Shown here: one piece after another, positions 1-7,274 of the stretch | How positions within the stretch are numbered: the stretch's first letter is position 1 | Layout: every line of letters starts with the position of its first letter | Source of the DNA: JBMYRH01 sp049602155 | GTDB lineage: Bacteria > Myxococcota_A > UBA9042 > PHBI01 > JBMYRH01 | Assembly: GCA_049602155.1 (NCBI GenBank) | Contig: JBMYRH010000052.1 | Span: forward strand, 1 to 17,137 | Direction: 5' to 3' | Length of the DNA: 17,137 bases | Translations under genes and position numbers: made by a program | The notes under the pieces: generated by a model | Database searches by the model: none | The model's input: only the letters and a program-made list of their open reading frames with translations | What the model was told of the DNA's origin: nothing

Positions 1-116
1 GTGGTTCTCCGGGTGGTTCATACCCGGGCTAGAGCGTTTGTTTTTCCTAGGGGCTCGGGGCCCTGGGTGCTGCGGGGAGCCTCTCCTTAGGCCGATGAGA
101 GCGATCGAGGGAGCGT
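1..116. other. Left-edge non-coding stretch
   Basis: Downstream of the last operon gene. It contains a 6-bp inverted repeat (9-14 with 22-27) and a T-rich run at 37-45, but no convincing terminator for the minus-strand operon and no recognisable coding frame. Confidence 0.4.
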
Positions 117-1484
117 CTATTGAACGCTGACTGTCGCGACCCCTGGTGGCGGAGGTTCAGCGAGCAAGATGGCCGCTGTGACGCTCCCAACGATCACGGC
201 GCCGACCCCCGCCCACAGGTACCAGCGCTCGTACCAGGCCTGGGGCAAGGGTTCGAGGCTGAGCTGGAGATCTGTCTGGAGTCCATTGAACACATAGGTC
301 TCTTGGAAGAGCGGGTGATAGCCGTCGGCCGTCATTGACACGCCGATCTTGCCGACCTGCAGGTCCGCGATCGCCTCCGTGAGGGGGAAGTCGCGCGCGT
401 CTTGGTTGGCGACCTGAACGCTGCCTTCATCGACGTTCGCGGAGATGCTCAGCGCCCCGGTACCCTCAAGGTTGAGCCCCAAGAGCTGAAAGGTCGAGAA
501 GCGGAGCGCCGAGGCCAAATCGGTCTCTTGGCCTCTGAAGGACTCTGACGAGCGACTTACGACCTTGGCTTCGTGGACATCCATGAGCTTCAGGATGATG
601 ACGAATGCGTCGCCCAAGCGACCAACGGAGCCACTCACGAGGTAGTCGACGCCGAGAGCGCCGCCGATCTCAACCAGGCACGAGGTGTCGCTTGTACACT
701 TGAGCATCTGCTTTTCCGCCTCAAAGCGGAGCATCGTCTGCACCTCATCGCGACTGATGACGCTCAGCCCATCGAACTTCTTGAGCTCGAGTGAGAGGAG
801 CTGGGTGAGGTTCTTACCGAGGCGCTCATCGACGCCATGGGTGGCGAGGTCAATGACCGCCGCGGCGGTGCCTTCTGCGGCGATCTGCATCTTAAAGCGC
901 TCACGCTCGGCGCCACCTTCGCCAAGGAGCCTGTCGAGGGCCTCGCGCATTCCAACGGCCAGCTCACCAGACTTCTGCGCCTCCGCTGATTCGCCTCCTT
1001 CGACGACCGCCCTGACGGCGTCGGCGAGCTTGAGGGTGATGAGATAGCTCTCACCGATCTGCCCCAGATGCCCCGTGATGACCTTGTCAGCGTTAATGGC
1101 CTCGTTGAGCTTCGCGAGGCAGCGTTGTTCGTCCTCGCAGAGCACCGCCTCTTTATCCTTCTCATGGGAGAGCATGACCTGAATCTCGTCTTCACCGATG
1201 ACGCTCACCCCCGACTTCTTGCCGAGATGCAAGAGCATGTCATCGGTGAGCTGGTTCGCGAGCGCGCTCAGAGACGCATCACTCTTGAGCTTGTAGACGA
1301 CGACGCGTTTGACCTTTGAGGCGCTGGGCGCGTTGGACTCCTCAGGTTTTGAGGTCGACGCTGCGGGCGCCTCCTCTTCGGCTGGCTTAACGGGGTCCTC
1401 TTCTGCAAGGGCAGCGGGGCTTGCAATGAGCGCGAGCATCAGGAGGTATCGGCTGAGGAGCCATTTGTGTGGAGCATGCATCAT
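117..1484 (-). CDS. Exported protein with duplicated FlgO/CsgG-like domain, PEGA-like segment and C-terminal membrane helix
   Basis: 455 residues. The N-terminus has a signal peptide (hydrophobic residues about 9-26, probable cleavage after the ALA at 25-27), then an acidic Pro/Ala/Glu linker to about 57. Two homologous domains follow, about 58-190 and 197-337. Each has the pattern of FlgO/CsgG-type periplasmic proteins: an amphipathic helix, a G-x-SVI-x-x-DE-[VI]Q-x-ML block, a Cys pair five residues apart (C116/C122 and C263/C269), then a D-[KY]-[VL]-[IV]-[TS]-G strand and a hydrophobic L-x-[DK]-L strand. Residues about 342-412 look like a PEGA-type beta domain. A Trp/Tyr-flanked membrane helix (about 418-442) and a short Pro-rich tail end the protein. 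The ATG at 1484 was chosen because GGTGAG lies just upstream, it is 4 bp past the stop of the thioredoxin gene, and the signal peptide starts there; the open frame to 1550 lies inside the neighbouring gene. Last gene of a three-gene operon. The exact function is unknown; a periplasmic sensor or scaffold role is inferred. The domain assignment is by pattern and is moderately sure. Confidence 0.88.
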   Translation of the reverse strand: MMHAPHKWLLSRYLLMLALIASPAALAEEDPVKPAEEEAPAASTSKPEESNAPSASKVKRVVVYKLKSDASLSALANQLTDDMLLHLGKKSGVSVIGEDEIQVMLSHEKDKEAVLCEDEQRCLAKLNEAINADKVITGHLGQIGESYLITLKLADAVRAVVEGGESAEAQKSGELAVGMREALDRLLGEGGAERERFKMQIAAEGTAAAVIDLATHGVDERLGKNLTQLLSLELKKFDGLSVISRDEVQTMLRFEAEKQMLKCTSDTSCLVEIGGALGVDYLVSGSVGRLGDAFVIILKLMDVHEAKVVSRSSESFRGQETDLASALRFSTFQLLGLNLEGTGALSISANVDEGSVQVANQDARDFPLTEAIADLQVGKIGVSMTADGYHPLFQETYVFNGLQTDLQLSLEPLPQAWYERWYLWAGVGAVIVGSVTAAILLAEPPPPGVATVSVQ

Positions 1485-1488
1485 GAAC

Positions 1489-2118
1489 TCACCGCTTTGT
1501 ATGGGGTGCCGTGGGCGTTTTGGTCGTGTCGGACGCGCTCCCGGTGTCAAGGACCTGATCGACAGCGTGCTGGAGCTTCTTCATCGCGTCTGGGGTGAAA
1601 CCGGAGTGTATCCAGCGGACCACGCGATCGCCATCGAGGACGACGGTGTAGGGGAGCTCTGTAGCGCCATAGCGCCGACTGACGATGCCGAAGCGATCAT
1701 GGACGACTGGGAAGGGGAGCTTGAGCTCATCGATGGTGAGCTTCCGCATCAGCGCGACCGACTCAGGTTCTTTGTCGATGATGACCTCGGTCACCAAGAC
1801 CCCGCGCGCCTTGTTGCGCTCCGCGAAGGTCTTCAGCTCCGGGAGCTCTTTTTTGCAGGGGCCGCAATACCAGGCTCCAAAGCTCAAGACGATGGCCGGG
1901 CGCCTGTCGGTGGCCGTCGAGCCCGCGAGCTTCTTGGTGGACACGACCGCGAGGCCGCCTGCTTTGGGGTTCATCGCCTTGAGCAGAAAGGAGGGCGCGA
2001 TTTGGCCGACCTTGAGGATAGGGGCCTTCTTGGTTGGCTTGGGCTCCTCTGCGGAGGCTGTACATAGGCCTAGGCAGAGTACCAGCAGCGCGAAGAGCGG
2101 CGGTGCAATGTGTCTCAC
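1489..2118 (-). CDS. TlpA/ResA-type periplasmic thioredoxin-like protein
   Basis: 209 residues. A signal peptide (hydrophobic about 6-20, probable cleavage after TASA, residue 23) is followed by a thioredoxin fold of the TlpA/ResA/AhpC-TSA class: the V-G-x-x-A-P-x-F entry motif near 37-44, the redox motif W-Y-C-G-P-C-K-K at 83-90 (cysteines 85 and 88) and a probable cis-proline in T-E-L-P (Pro156). A Ser/Thr/Lys tail follows 190. The family carries out thiol-disulfide exchange in the periplasm, often reducing specific partner proteins. The two N-terminal cysteines (15 and 19) lie in the signal peptide and do not make a good lipobox. The start is GTG at 2118, supported by AAGGA eight bases upstream. 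It begins 16 bp after the upstream gene and ends 4 bp before the next, so translation is probably coupled. Its substrate is not visible; the paired cysteines of the downstream protein and the cysteine-rich giant lipoprotein in this window are candidates by inference only. Confidence 0.95.
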   Translation of the reverse strand: MRHIAPPLFALLVLCLGLCTASAEEPKPTKKAPILKVGQIAPSFLLKAMNPKAGGLAVVSTKKLAGSTATDRRPAIVLSFGAWYCGPCKKELPELKTFAERNKARGVLVTEVIIDKEPESVALMRKLTIDELKLPFPVVHDRFGIVSRRYGATELPYTVVLDGDRVVRWIHSGFTPDAMKKLQHAVDQVLDTGSASDTTKTPTAPHTKR

Positions 2119-2134
2119 GAGGGTGTTCCTTATC

Positions 2135-5020
2135 TCAGAGCCAATGGAGGTAGCGCTCGATGGGCACTTTGGTCTCGGCGGCGTCGCTCGCCACGGTCTT
2201 CGGCGCCTGCTTCATGGTGCGTCCGGCGCGCTTGAAGGCCTTCTCGACGGCGGTCTGAAGCTCACGCATGGCGAGCCCCGAGGCGTCCGACCCGGTGGTC
2301 CCCGAGCTCGCCATGACCCCGGATTGGCTCAGCTGGTTGACGGCCTGTTCAGCGCCGAGATCGATGCTGTTGAAGATGTGCTCACCAAAGGCGTCTTCAT
2401 CTCCCGAGGCGAAGGCGGCCATCGCCGCGTTGAGCTGGATGCGCGCGTCTTCGGCGTCCAGCTCGGCGGCGCGTCGGTAGGTCTTGAGCGCGTCGCTGGC
2501 CTGACCTTCGACGAGCTGCAGGTTGGCGAGGTTATTGAACGCGTTCTTGGCCGTCGCCGGGTCTTTGCTCGCGCGCTCAAAGAGCGCTCGAGCCTCGGCG
2601 ATCCTACCCTGGTGATAGAGAATTTGCGCCTTTGCATGCAGGGTCTGAGCGTTATCTCCGACCTTCTTGAGCTCGCTATCGAGTGCCTTTAGGCGGCTCT
2701 TTAGCCAGTCGCTCCGCGCCCCGTCCGAGGTGGTTAAGGCAACGTTGAGGTCCTTGGTGAGCGCAGCAGGCACGACGGCGCGAACGCTGCGAGCGCGCTC
2801 AGACAGGTCCACGGGCGGGTAGCTTGCCCAGGCGCGTCGGATGTCGACGACCTGTACTTTGCTCGGCTCATCGGCCCAGCGCGCGAGCTCCTTGGCGCCG
2901 GCCTTCCAAGCAGTCGTCAGATCCTTGTCCACGAGCGTCGTCTCGACAGGCACCCAGAGCGACCCTTCATGATGGAGCAGCGCGTTCGGGTCAAAAGACA
3001 GCGTCGCTGCGCTCTGAACGGGTAGCCCGGTCGCCAGCGCGGCGAAGATGTGCCCTGGGGTGGTGACCAGCACCGCGCGGTGCCCCATCGCCTCGCTCAA
3101 GGTGACATAGAGCACCGCGAGGTCATCGCAGTCGCCGGCTTTGGCGTCGAGCGTCTGCTCGGGGAATTGTACGTAGTCCAGCGCCTCCCCCGCGTGAGGG
3201 TTCATGGGGTCTTTCACGTAGCTCAATCCTTGGCGCGTCAGCGCGCTGAAGAGCGCCGCGGGGCGCGCCAGAGGGTGCGTCTTTTGGTCCTTGGGCACCG
3301 CGGCAGAGACGTCCCTGGCGATGCCCTGGACGTGAGCGCTTTGCGGGGTGACAAAGGCCGCCACCGAGTCCGGGGTGTTCCAAGAGACAGCGTTTCTATT
3401 GTAGACCACCAGCGGCTTGGACCGCGTTTCGACCACCGTGAAGTCTTCGACCTCGTAGTTGAGGGTCAAGGTCAGCACCGCGGGCTGATTCTCTCGATGG
3501 GTGCTCAACGCGCCTTTGTCCAAGACCAGACGAATGGGGATGCGCACCTCTTGCCCAGGGGCGATGGCGTCAAAGCGCGTGTCGACCGCGCTCTTGGTGT
3601 AGCCCGGTAGATCAGCGTTCAGCACCACGCTGCTGACGGTCTGATCGCTCGCGTTTTTCACGAGGAGGTCACCGACCCCCTTGCTTGAGTAGATGCCGAG
3701 CCGGGTGGGGAAGAGGTTACCCGCCTCGACCTTGGTTATTTTGAGCGGCTTTCCGCTCCTCGCCGTGTCGCTGTGCTTCACGTTGGCCAGGCTGGCCTTA
3801 AAGAGGTGCCGCTTCTTCTGGAGGCTCGGGAGGAGCTTGTCAGCGAGCTTGTCAGCGAGCTCTTCAGCGCACTGCGTCGCCTCGGAGGCCGGGCAGCTCC
3901 GTTGCCCAGCGAGGATCACCTGGCCGGTCTTCGCTGCGCGGATACTGGCCTTGACTGACAAGGCGTCTCCTTTCCGCTGAAGCGAGCCGGTGACGACGAG
4001 GCTCTTCTCTGGGTCGGCCTTTGCTGACTTGAGCGCTTTTTTCCAGCCCTTTGCTGAGGTCCCAAGTGGCTGTGATTTTCCCTCGGCGGGGAAGCGTAAA
4101 AAAGAGAGGTTGGAGAGCGAAGTGCCCAGGACCTCGGAGAGCCCGCTACGCATCCACTCGTCTCGTTTGTGTTGAGATGTGTTGGCGAAGCGCCCCATCA
4201 AGACGTCCAGCGCCATGGCGGCCTCTGGGCGGTACTCAGCCTTGATGGCCCGGTCGCTGTAGCCCATCACGACGACGCCAAGGCCGCTTATCCCGTCGAT
4301 ATCCAGCGCGATGTCTCGCGGCGCGCGACCCGAGGTCTCAAAGGTGAGCTTGGTCATCCCTCGCCCGGCCTGAGCGACGCTAAGCTTGGTGACGCCGTCG
4401 ACACCCTCGACCCCTTTGCGCACGCGCTCTCCGGCGCGCAGGTCAGGGATCCCCGTGATGGTGAACTCGACCTTCGGCATCGCGCGTGGCTTCTTCGTCA
4501 TCTCTAAGAGCTGCTTGGCGAGATCTTTGGCCGCGATCCTTGCGGCTTGTTGCGCGGCCTGCCGCGCGACAAAGGCCATGGCTTGACCGCGGGCCTGGAA
4601 GGCGCCGAGCACCTGGCCAGTGGCAACTGAGATGGCCCTCGCCTCGATGCTCGCATCATAGCGGTGGGTATGGGGGCCGAGGAGATCGCTCTTCAGCACG
4701 TCGAGGTGGCAGAGCCCGGCGATGATGACGTCGGCGTCGAGCGAAGTGATGACCGGGCTGATGTTCCCACCCATCAGCTGGCCGGCGTCAGTCACCGATC
4801 GGATCTTGCGGCTCTGTGACTCGTCGACGAAGTGTATGCCGGCGCTCAAGAGCTCTTTGACGACCGTCGTCTCCGCCGAGGAGGTCGCCTGCTTTTTCCC
4901 GTCCACGAACTCGTCAAAGAGCGTGGTGTAGCGGGCATTCGCGGCTTGGGCATCGAACGCTATAAGGCACACGAGCGCGCTCATGACACAGGTAGTCACG
5001 CGTCGCTTCATCAACGCCAT
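2135..5020 (-). CDS. Exported multidomain protein: FlgO/CsgG-like regions, transglutaminase-like cysteine domain, TPR repeats
   Basis: 961 residues. A signal peptide (about 5-27, cleavage near AQA) is followed by a FlgO/CsgG-like region (about 30-176, with an A-D-V-I-I-A-G strand) and a second similar region (about 262-400, with L-V-V-T-G-S). A beta-rich part with Ig-like character covers about 425-540. Residues about 585-700 form a transglutaminase-like papain-fold domain: A-G-D-C-D-D-L-A-V-L-Y carries the presumed nucleophile Cys631, T-P-G-H-I-F carries His657, and the following strand W-V-P-V-E-T-T offers Glu693 as the acidic third residue. At about 790-890 there are two or three TPR motifs (A-x-x-x-Y-x-x-G-R-I-x-E-A pattern). 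The family includes peptidases and transamidases acting on extracytoplasmic proteins or peptidoglycan; which applies here is unknown. The ATG at 5020 has GGAGGT six bases upstream; Met4 would leave the ribosome site too far away. It is the first gene of the three-gene operon, with a promoter-like sequence just upstream. Confidence 0.9.
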   Translation of the reverse strand: MALMKRRVTTCVMSALVCLIAFDAQAANARYTTLFDEFVDGKKQATSSAETTVVKELLSAGIHFVDESQSRKIRSVTDAGQLMGGNISPVITSLDADVIIAGLCHLDVLKSDLLGPHTHRYDASIEARAISVATGQVLGAFQARGQAMAFVARQAAQQAARIAAKDLAKQLLEMTKKPRAMPKVEFTITGIPDLRAGERVRKGVEGVDGVTKLSVAQAGRGMTKLTFETSGRAPRDIALDIDGISGLGVVVMGYSDRAIKAEYRPEAAMALDVLMGRFANTSQHKRDEWMRSGLSEVLGTSLSNLSFLRFPAEGKSQPLGTSAKGWKKALKSAKADPEKSLVVTGSLQRKGDALSVKASIRAAKTGQVILAGQRSCPASEATQCAEELADKLADKLLPSLQKKRHLFKASLANVKHSDTARSGKPLKITKVEAGNLFPTRLGIYSSKGVGDLLVKNASDQTVSSVVLNADLPGYTKSAVDTRFDAIAPGQEVRIPIRLVLDKGALSTHRENQPAVLTLTLNYEVEDFTVVETRSKPLVVYNRNAVSWNTPDSVAAFVTPQSAHVQGIARDVSAAVPKDQKTHPLARPAALFSALTRQGLSYVKDPMNPHAGEALDYVQFPEQTLDAKAGDCDDLAVLYVTLSEAMGHRAVLVTTPGHIFAALATGLPVQSAATLSFDPNALLHHEGSLWVPVETTLVDKDLTTAWKAGAKELARWADEPSKVQVVDIRRAWASYPPVDLSERARSVRAVVPAALTKDLNVALTTSDGARSDWLKSRLKALDSELKKVGDNAQTLHAKAQILYHQGRIAEARALFERASKDPATAKNAFNNLANLQLVEGQASDALKTYRRAAELDAEDARIQLNAAMAAFASGDEDAFGEHIFNSIDLGAEQAVNQLSQSGVMASSGTTGSDASGLAMRELQTAVEKAFKRAGRTMKQAPKTVASDAAETKVPIERYLHWL

Positions 5021-5058
5021 GGCTTGACCTCCGAGAGGGGGAATGGGGGACGCCGCTT

Positions 5059-5088
5059 AAGTTAACGCGTGTGTACACGAGGGGACAA
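5059..5088 (-). promoter_or_regulatory. Putative sigma-70-like promoter of the three-gene operon
   Basis: On the minus strand, TTGTCC (5088-5083) is separated by 17 bases from TTAACT (5065-5060), or by 18 from TAACTT. The -10 match is poor (three of six), so this is tentative. The spacer contains the perfect palindrome GTGTACAC (5078-5071), and GTTAAC and CTTAAG overlap around the -10; these could be operator half-sites. The first ATG is about 40 bases downstream with a strong Shine-Dalgarno. This 95-bp gap is the longest between complete genes here, which fits a separate transcription unit. Confidence 0.35.
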
Positions 5089-5115
5089 GCTCGAGCGCCC
5101 CAATCTTCAAGGCCC

Positions 5116-7206
5116 TCAGGGGGTGAGTGCGACCTCGACGGCGCTGAACCCGCTCCCTGGGGTCTTCGGGAAGGTCAGCCCCCGAATGGTCCCGCTTACA
5201 CACGACTTGAAGGGCGCAGAGGCGGGCTTGACCGAGACGGTCTTCACCTTTCCGTCGCCCCCGACCAGCGCCCTGATCAGCACGCGGCTCGTCAGGTTGG
5301 CTTGCTTAAAGCAGGACTTGAGCTTGCCCGAGGCCCGCCCCATGACGCGCCTCGCGTCGTCAGCAGCGAGGCCCCCAGTGCGGACGCGTGCGCTGCCAAG
5401 CGACGGTCCCTTTTTAGGGGCGGGCTTGGCAGGCGCAGGCTTTAGGCTCACCTTTGCGGCGGGTTTTGGTGTCGGTTTTGGCGTGGCCTTGGGCGTGGCC
5501 TGGGCGTTTACAGAGGCACGGGCTGGCTCCGCCTTGGCCTTATCCGCCTCTGCGCTTGCCACCACAGGCGCGGGCGCTTTCTTGGTCAGGCTTGCCTCTG
5601 ATGCGCTCGGCGAGGGGGGCGCTTGGGCCTTGGCGCCCTCTTGCTTGGCCTTGGCGCCCTCTGGCTTGGCCTTGGCAGGTAGATCAGCGGGGACCTGGGT
5701 GGCTGTCTGCGTCGGGGCGCTTGGCGGCTCCTCGCCGCCCATCGTGGCAAAGGCGATGCCACCGATGACGACGACCACGGCGATCCCTATCCAGAGCATG
5801 CTTGAGCCACCCTCGGCCTTTGACGCCGCGGGCGCACTGCCTGAGACCTCGGTGGCGACGGCATCGGGCTCTGGCTCCGGCTCTGGCGCTGGCTCTGGTT
5901 GGGGTTCTGGTTCGGGCGTTGGTTCGGGCTCCGGCTCCGACTCCGGCTCTGGCTCTGGCTCCGGCTGGGGGCTGACCAGTGGGGCCGGGATGAAGGCGGC
6001 GGTGTCCACGGTGCCCGCTGCTTCGTTGACCCTCTGTGGGGTCGCGCTATCAAGGGCCGCGAAGGCGGCGGTCTCGTCGGTCCCAAGGCCCCCACCGGCC
6101 TCTTCAGTCATGTGGATGAGCGCATCGCTCTTGGCCGCTTGCTCGATGGACTCGTCGTCGACCGAGAGGCCGGGGGCCACCAGGGTCGACATGGCCCCGC
6201 CCATCTCGGCGCTCGGGGCTTGGTGAGAGGCGTTTGCCGAGGAGAGGAGCTCATTGACATCGAACTCTTCGCCCTTGCTGAGCGCCTTGAGGGCTCGGAC
6301 GATGGACGTGGTGGAGCCGGGGCGGTCGTCAGGGCTCTTGGCCATCAAGCTCTGAAGGGTGTAGCCCAAGTGCACACTGGGCGCTTTGCCGTCACTGAGG
6401 GCCTCAGGCAGCTCCGGGATTCGCGCGTTGATCTGGGCGAGCAAGACCTTCATGCGGTCTGGCTCATCGCCGCCGAAGGGGGGGCTTCCGGTGAGCAGCT
6501 CGTAGAGGATGCAGCCTAGGGCGTAGAGGTCGGCTCGAAAGTCTACGGGTTTGCTACAGACCTGCTCGGGCGACATATACATCGGCGTGCCGATGGTCAT
6601 GCCGGTGCCGGTCATGTTGGCCTCGGACTCGGTGGCGCCCTTGACGACCTTGGCGATGCCGAAGTCCAAGACCTTGCACTGCCTGTCACCGTCGACGAGC
6701 CGGCGGACGTGAATATTATCGGGCTTCAGGTCGCGGTGGACGATGCCTTTGTCATGGGCCTCAACGAGCGCCTTGGCGATCTCGGCGAGGATCCCCGTGG
6801 CCTCTTGCTCTGAGAAGGGGCCGTGCTCAGCGATGAGCTCGCTTAAGTCCTCGCCCGTCAGATACTCCATGGCGATGAAGGGCAGGCCGAGGTCCTCGTC
6901 GATCCCGAAGTCGTAGATCTTCACGATGTTCGGGTGGTCGAGCTTACTCGCGGCCTTGGCCTCGAGGTAAAAGCGCCTCAGGAGCTGCTCGTTTTGCAGG
7001 TAGTGGGTCTGGAGTGTCTTGAGCGCGACCTGCCTGCCCATGGACTTCTGGTTGGCCAGATAGACCGCGCCCATGGCCCCCATCCCCAGACGACGAACGA
7101 CCTCGAAGCGGCCCGCGACCACCGTGCCTGCCGGGAGCTGATCTTCTTGCCGAGTCTGCGCCAGGCGCTGGATGGCCTCCTCGACCTCGTCTAGCTCGTC
7201 AGACAC
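5116..7206 (-). CDS. Membrane-spanning Ser/Thr protein kinase with AgmX/PglI-like C-terminal domain
   Basis: 696 residues. The cytoplasmic kinase domain covers about 34-305 and looks catalytically complete: Gly loop G-M-G-A-M-G (41-46), V-A-L-K with Lys63, helix-C Glu82, H-R-D-L-K-P-D-N (157-164) with catalytic Asp159, D-F-G (181-183), a Thr-rich activation loop (Thr199, 201, 204, 207) and S-P-E (212-214). A low-complexity linker follows, with a Pro-Glu repeat at about 412-449. One membrane helix lies at about 471-489. Beyond it come an Ala/Lys/Pro-rich stretch (about 500-600) and a TonB-like domain of the AgmX/PglI type (about 603-696), marked by two cysteines (632 and 669) and the closing R-G-L-T-F-P. 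Family knowledge says such kinases phosphorylate Ser/Thr on themselves and partners; the periplasmic end may sense or bind the envelope. The start is GTG at 7206 with GGAGG four bases upstream, a rather short spacing. It lies 68 bp after the giant gene's stop. The ligand and substrates are unknown. Confidence 0.95.
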   Translation of the reverse strand: MSDELDEVEEAIQRLAQTRQEDQLPAGTVVAGRFEVVRRLGMGAMGAVYLANQKSMGRQVALKTLQTHYLQNEQLLRRFYLEAKAASKLDHPNIVKIYDFGIDEDLGLPFIAMEYLTGEDLSELIAEHGPFSEQEATGILAEIAKALVEAHDKGIVHRDLKPDNIHVRRLVDGDRQCKVLDFGIAKVVKGATESEANMTGTGMTIGTPMYMSPEQVCSKPVDFRADLYALGCILYELLTGSPPFGGDEPDRMKVLLAQINARIPELPEALSDGKAPSVHLGYTLQSLMAKSPDDRPGSTTSIVRALKALSKGEEFDVNELLSSANASHQAPSAEMGGAMSTLVAPGLSVDDESIEQAAKSDALIHMTEEAGGGLGTDETAAFAALDSATPQRVNEAAGTVDTAAFIPAPLVSPQPEPEPEPESEPEPEPTPEPEPQPEPAPEPEPEPDAVATEVSGSAPAASKAEGGSSMLWIGIAVVVVIGGIAFATMGGEEPPSAPTQTATQVPADLPAKAKPEGAKAKQEGAKAQAPPSPSASEASLTKKAPAPVVASAEADKAKAEPARASVNAQATPKATPKPTPKPAAKVSLKPAPAKPAPKKGPSLGSARVRTGGLAADDARRVMGRASGKLKSCFKQANLTSRVLIRALVGGDGKVKTVSVKPASAPFKSCVSGTIRGLTFPKTPGSGFSAVEVALTP
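5860..5973 (-). repeat. Coding hexanucleotide repeat encoding a Pro-Glu tract in the kinase
   Basis: About 114 bases made of degenerate 6-base units (plus strand GGCTCT/GGCTCC/GGTTCG types) encode alternating Pro-Glu at residues about 412-449, with a few Ser, Thr, Gln and Ala substitutions. The unit length is a multiple of three, so slippage would change tract length without breaking the frame. Pro-Glu tracts are stiff, extended spacers, best known in TonB-type proteins. Confidence 0.85.
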
Positions 7207-7239
7207 GCCGCCTCCGCTCGGGACTATAAGGGTCGCATC

Positions 7240-7268
7240 GTTATCGGTGATCCCAGCCCGCGAGACAA
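7240..7268 (-). promoter_or_regulatory. Putative promoter of the kinase gene
   Basis: On the minus strand TTGTCT (7268-7263) is followed after 17 bases by GATAAC (7245-7240), each matching four of six positions of the sigma-70 consensus, about 33 bases before the GTG start. The layout resembles the site upstream of 5020, including the preceding C of CTTGTC. Since the giant gene ends only 68 bp upstream, the kinase may instead be co-transcribed with it. Confidence 0.3.
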
Positions 7269-7274
7269 GTCAGC

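Noticed and set aside
9..45. Terminator-like hairpin plus T-rich run on the plus strand
   Set aside because: The stem is only 6 bp, the T run starts nine bases after it, and no plus-strand gene is seen here; on the minus strand there is no T run after the stem.
1485..1550. N-terminal extension of the FlgO-like gene to an upstream ATG at 1550
   Set aside because: It overlaps the thioredoxin coding sequence, pushes the signal peptide inward, and the ATG at 1484 has its own ribosome site.
1685..2692. 335-residue plus-strand open frame
   Set aside because: It runs antisense across the thioredoxin and transglutaminase-like genes, both of which have clear motifs; a typical shadow in GC-rich DNA.
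5069..6226. 385-residue plus-strand open frame
   Set aside because: It is antisense to the kinase gene; its Gly/Ser repeat is just the complement of the Pro-Glu codons, and it has no recognisable domain.
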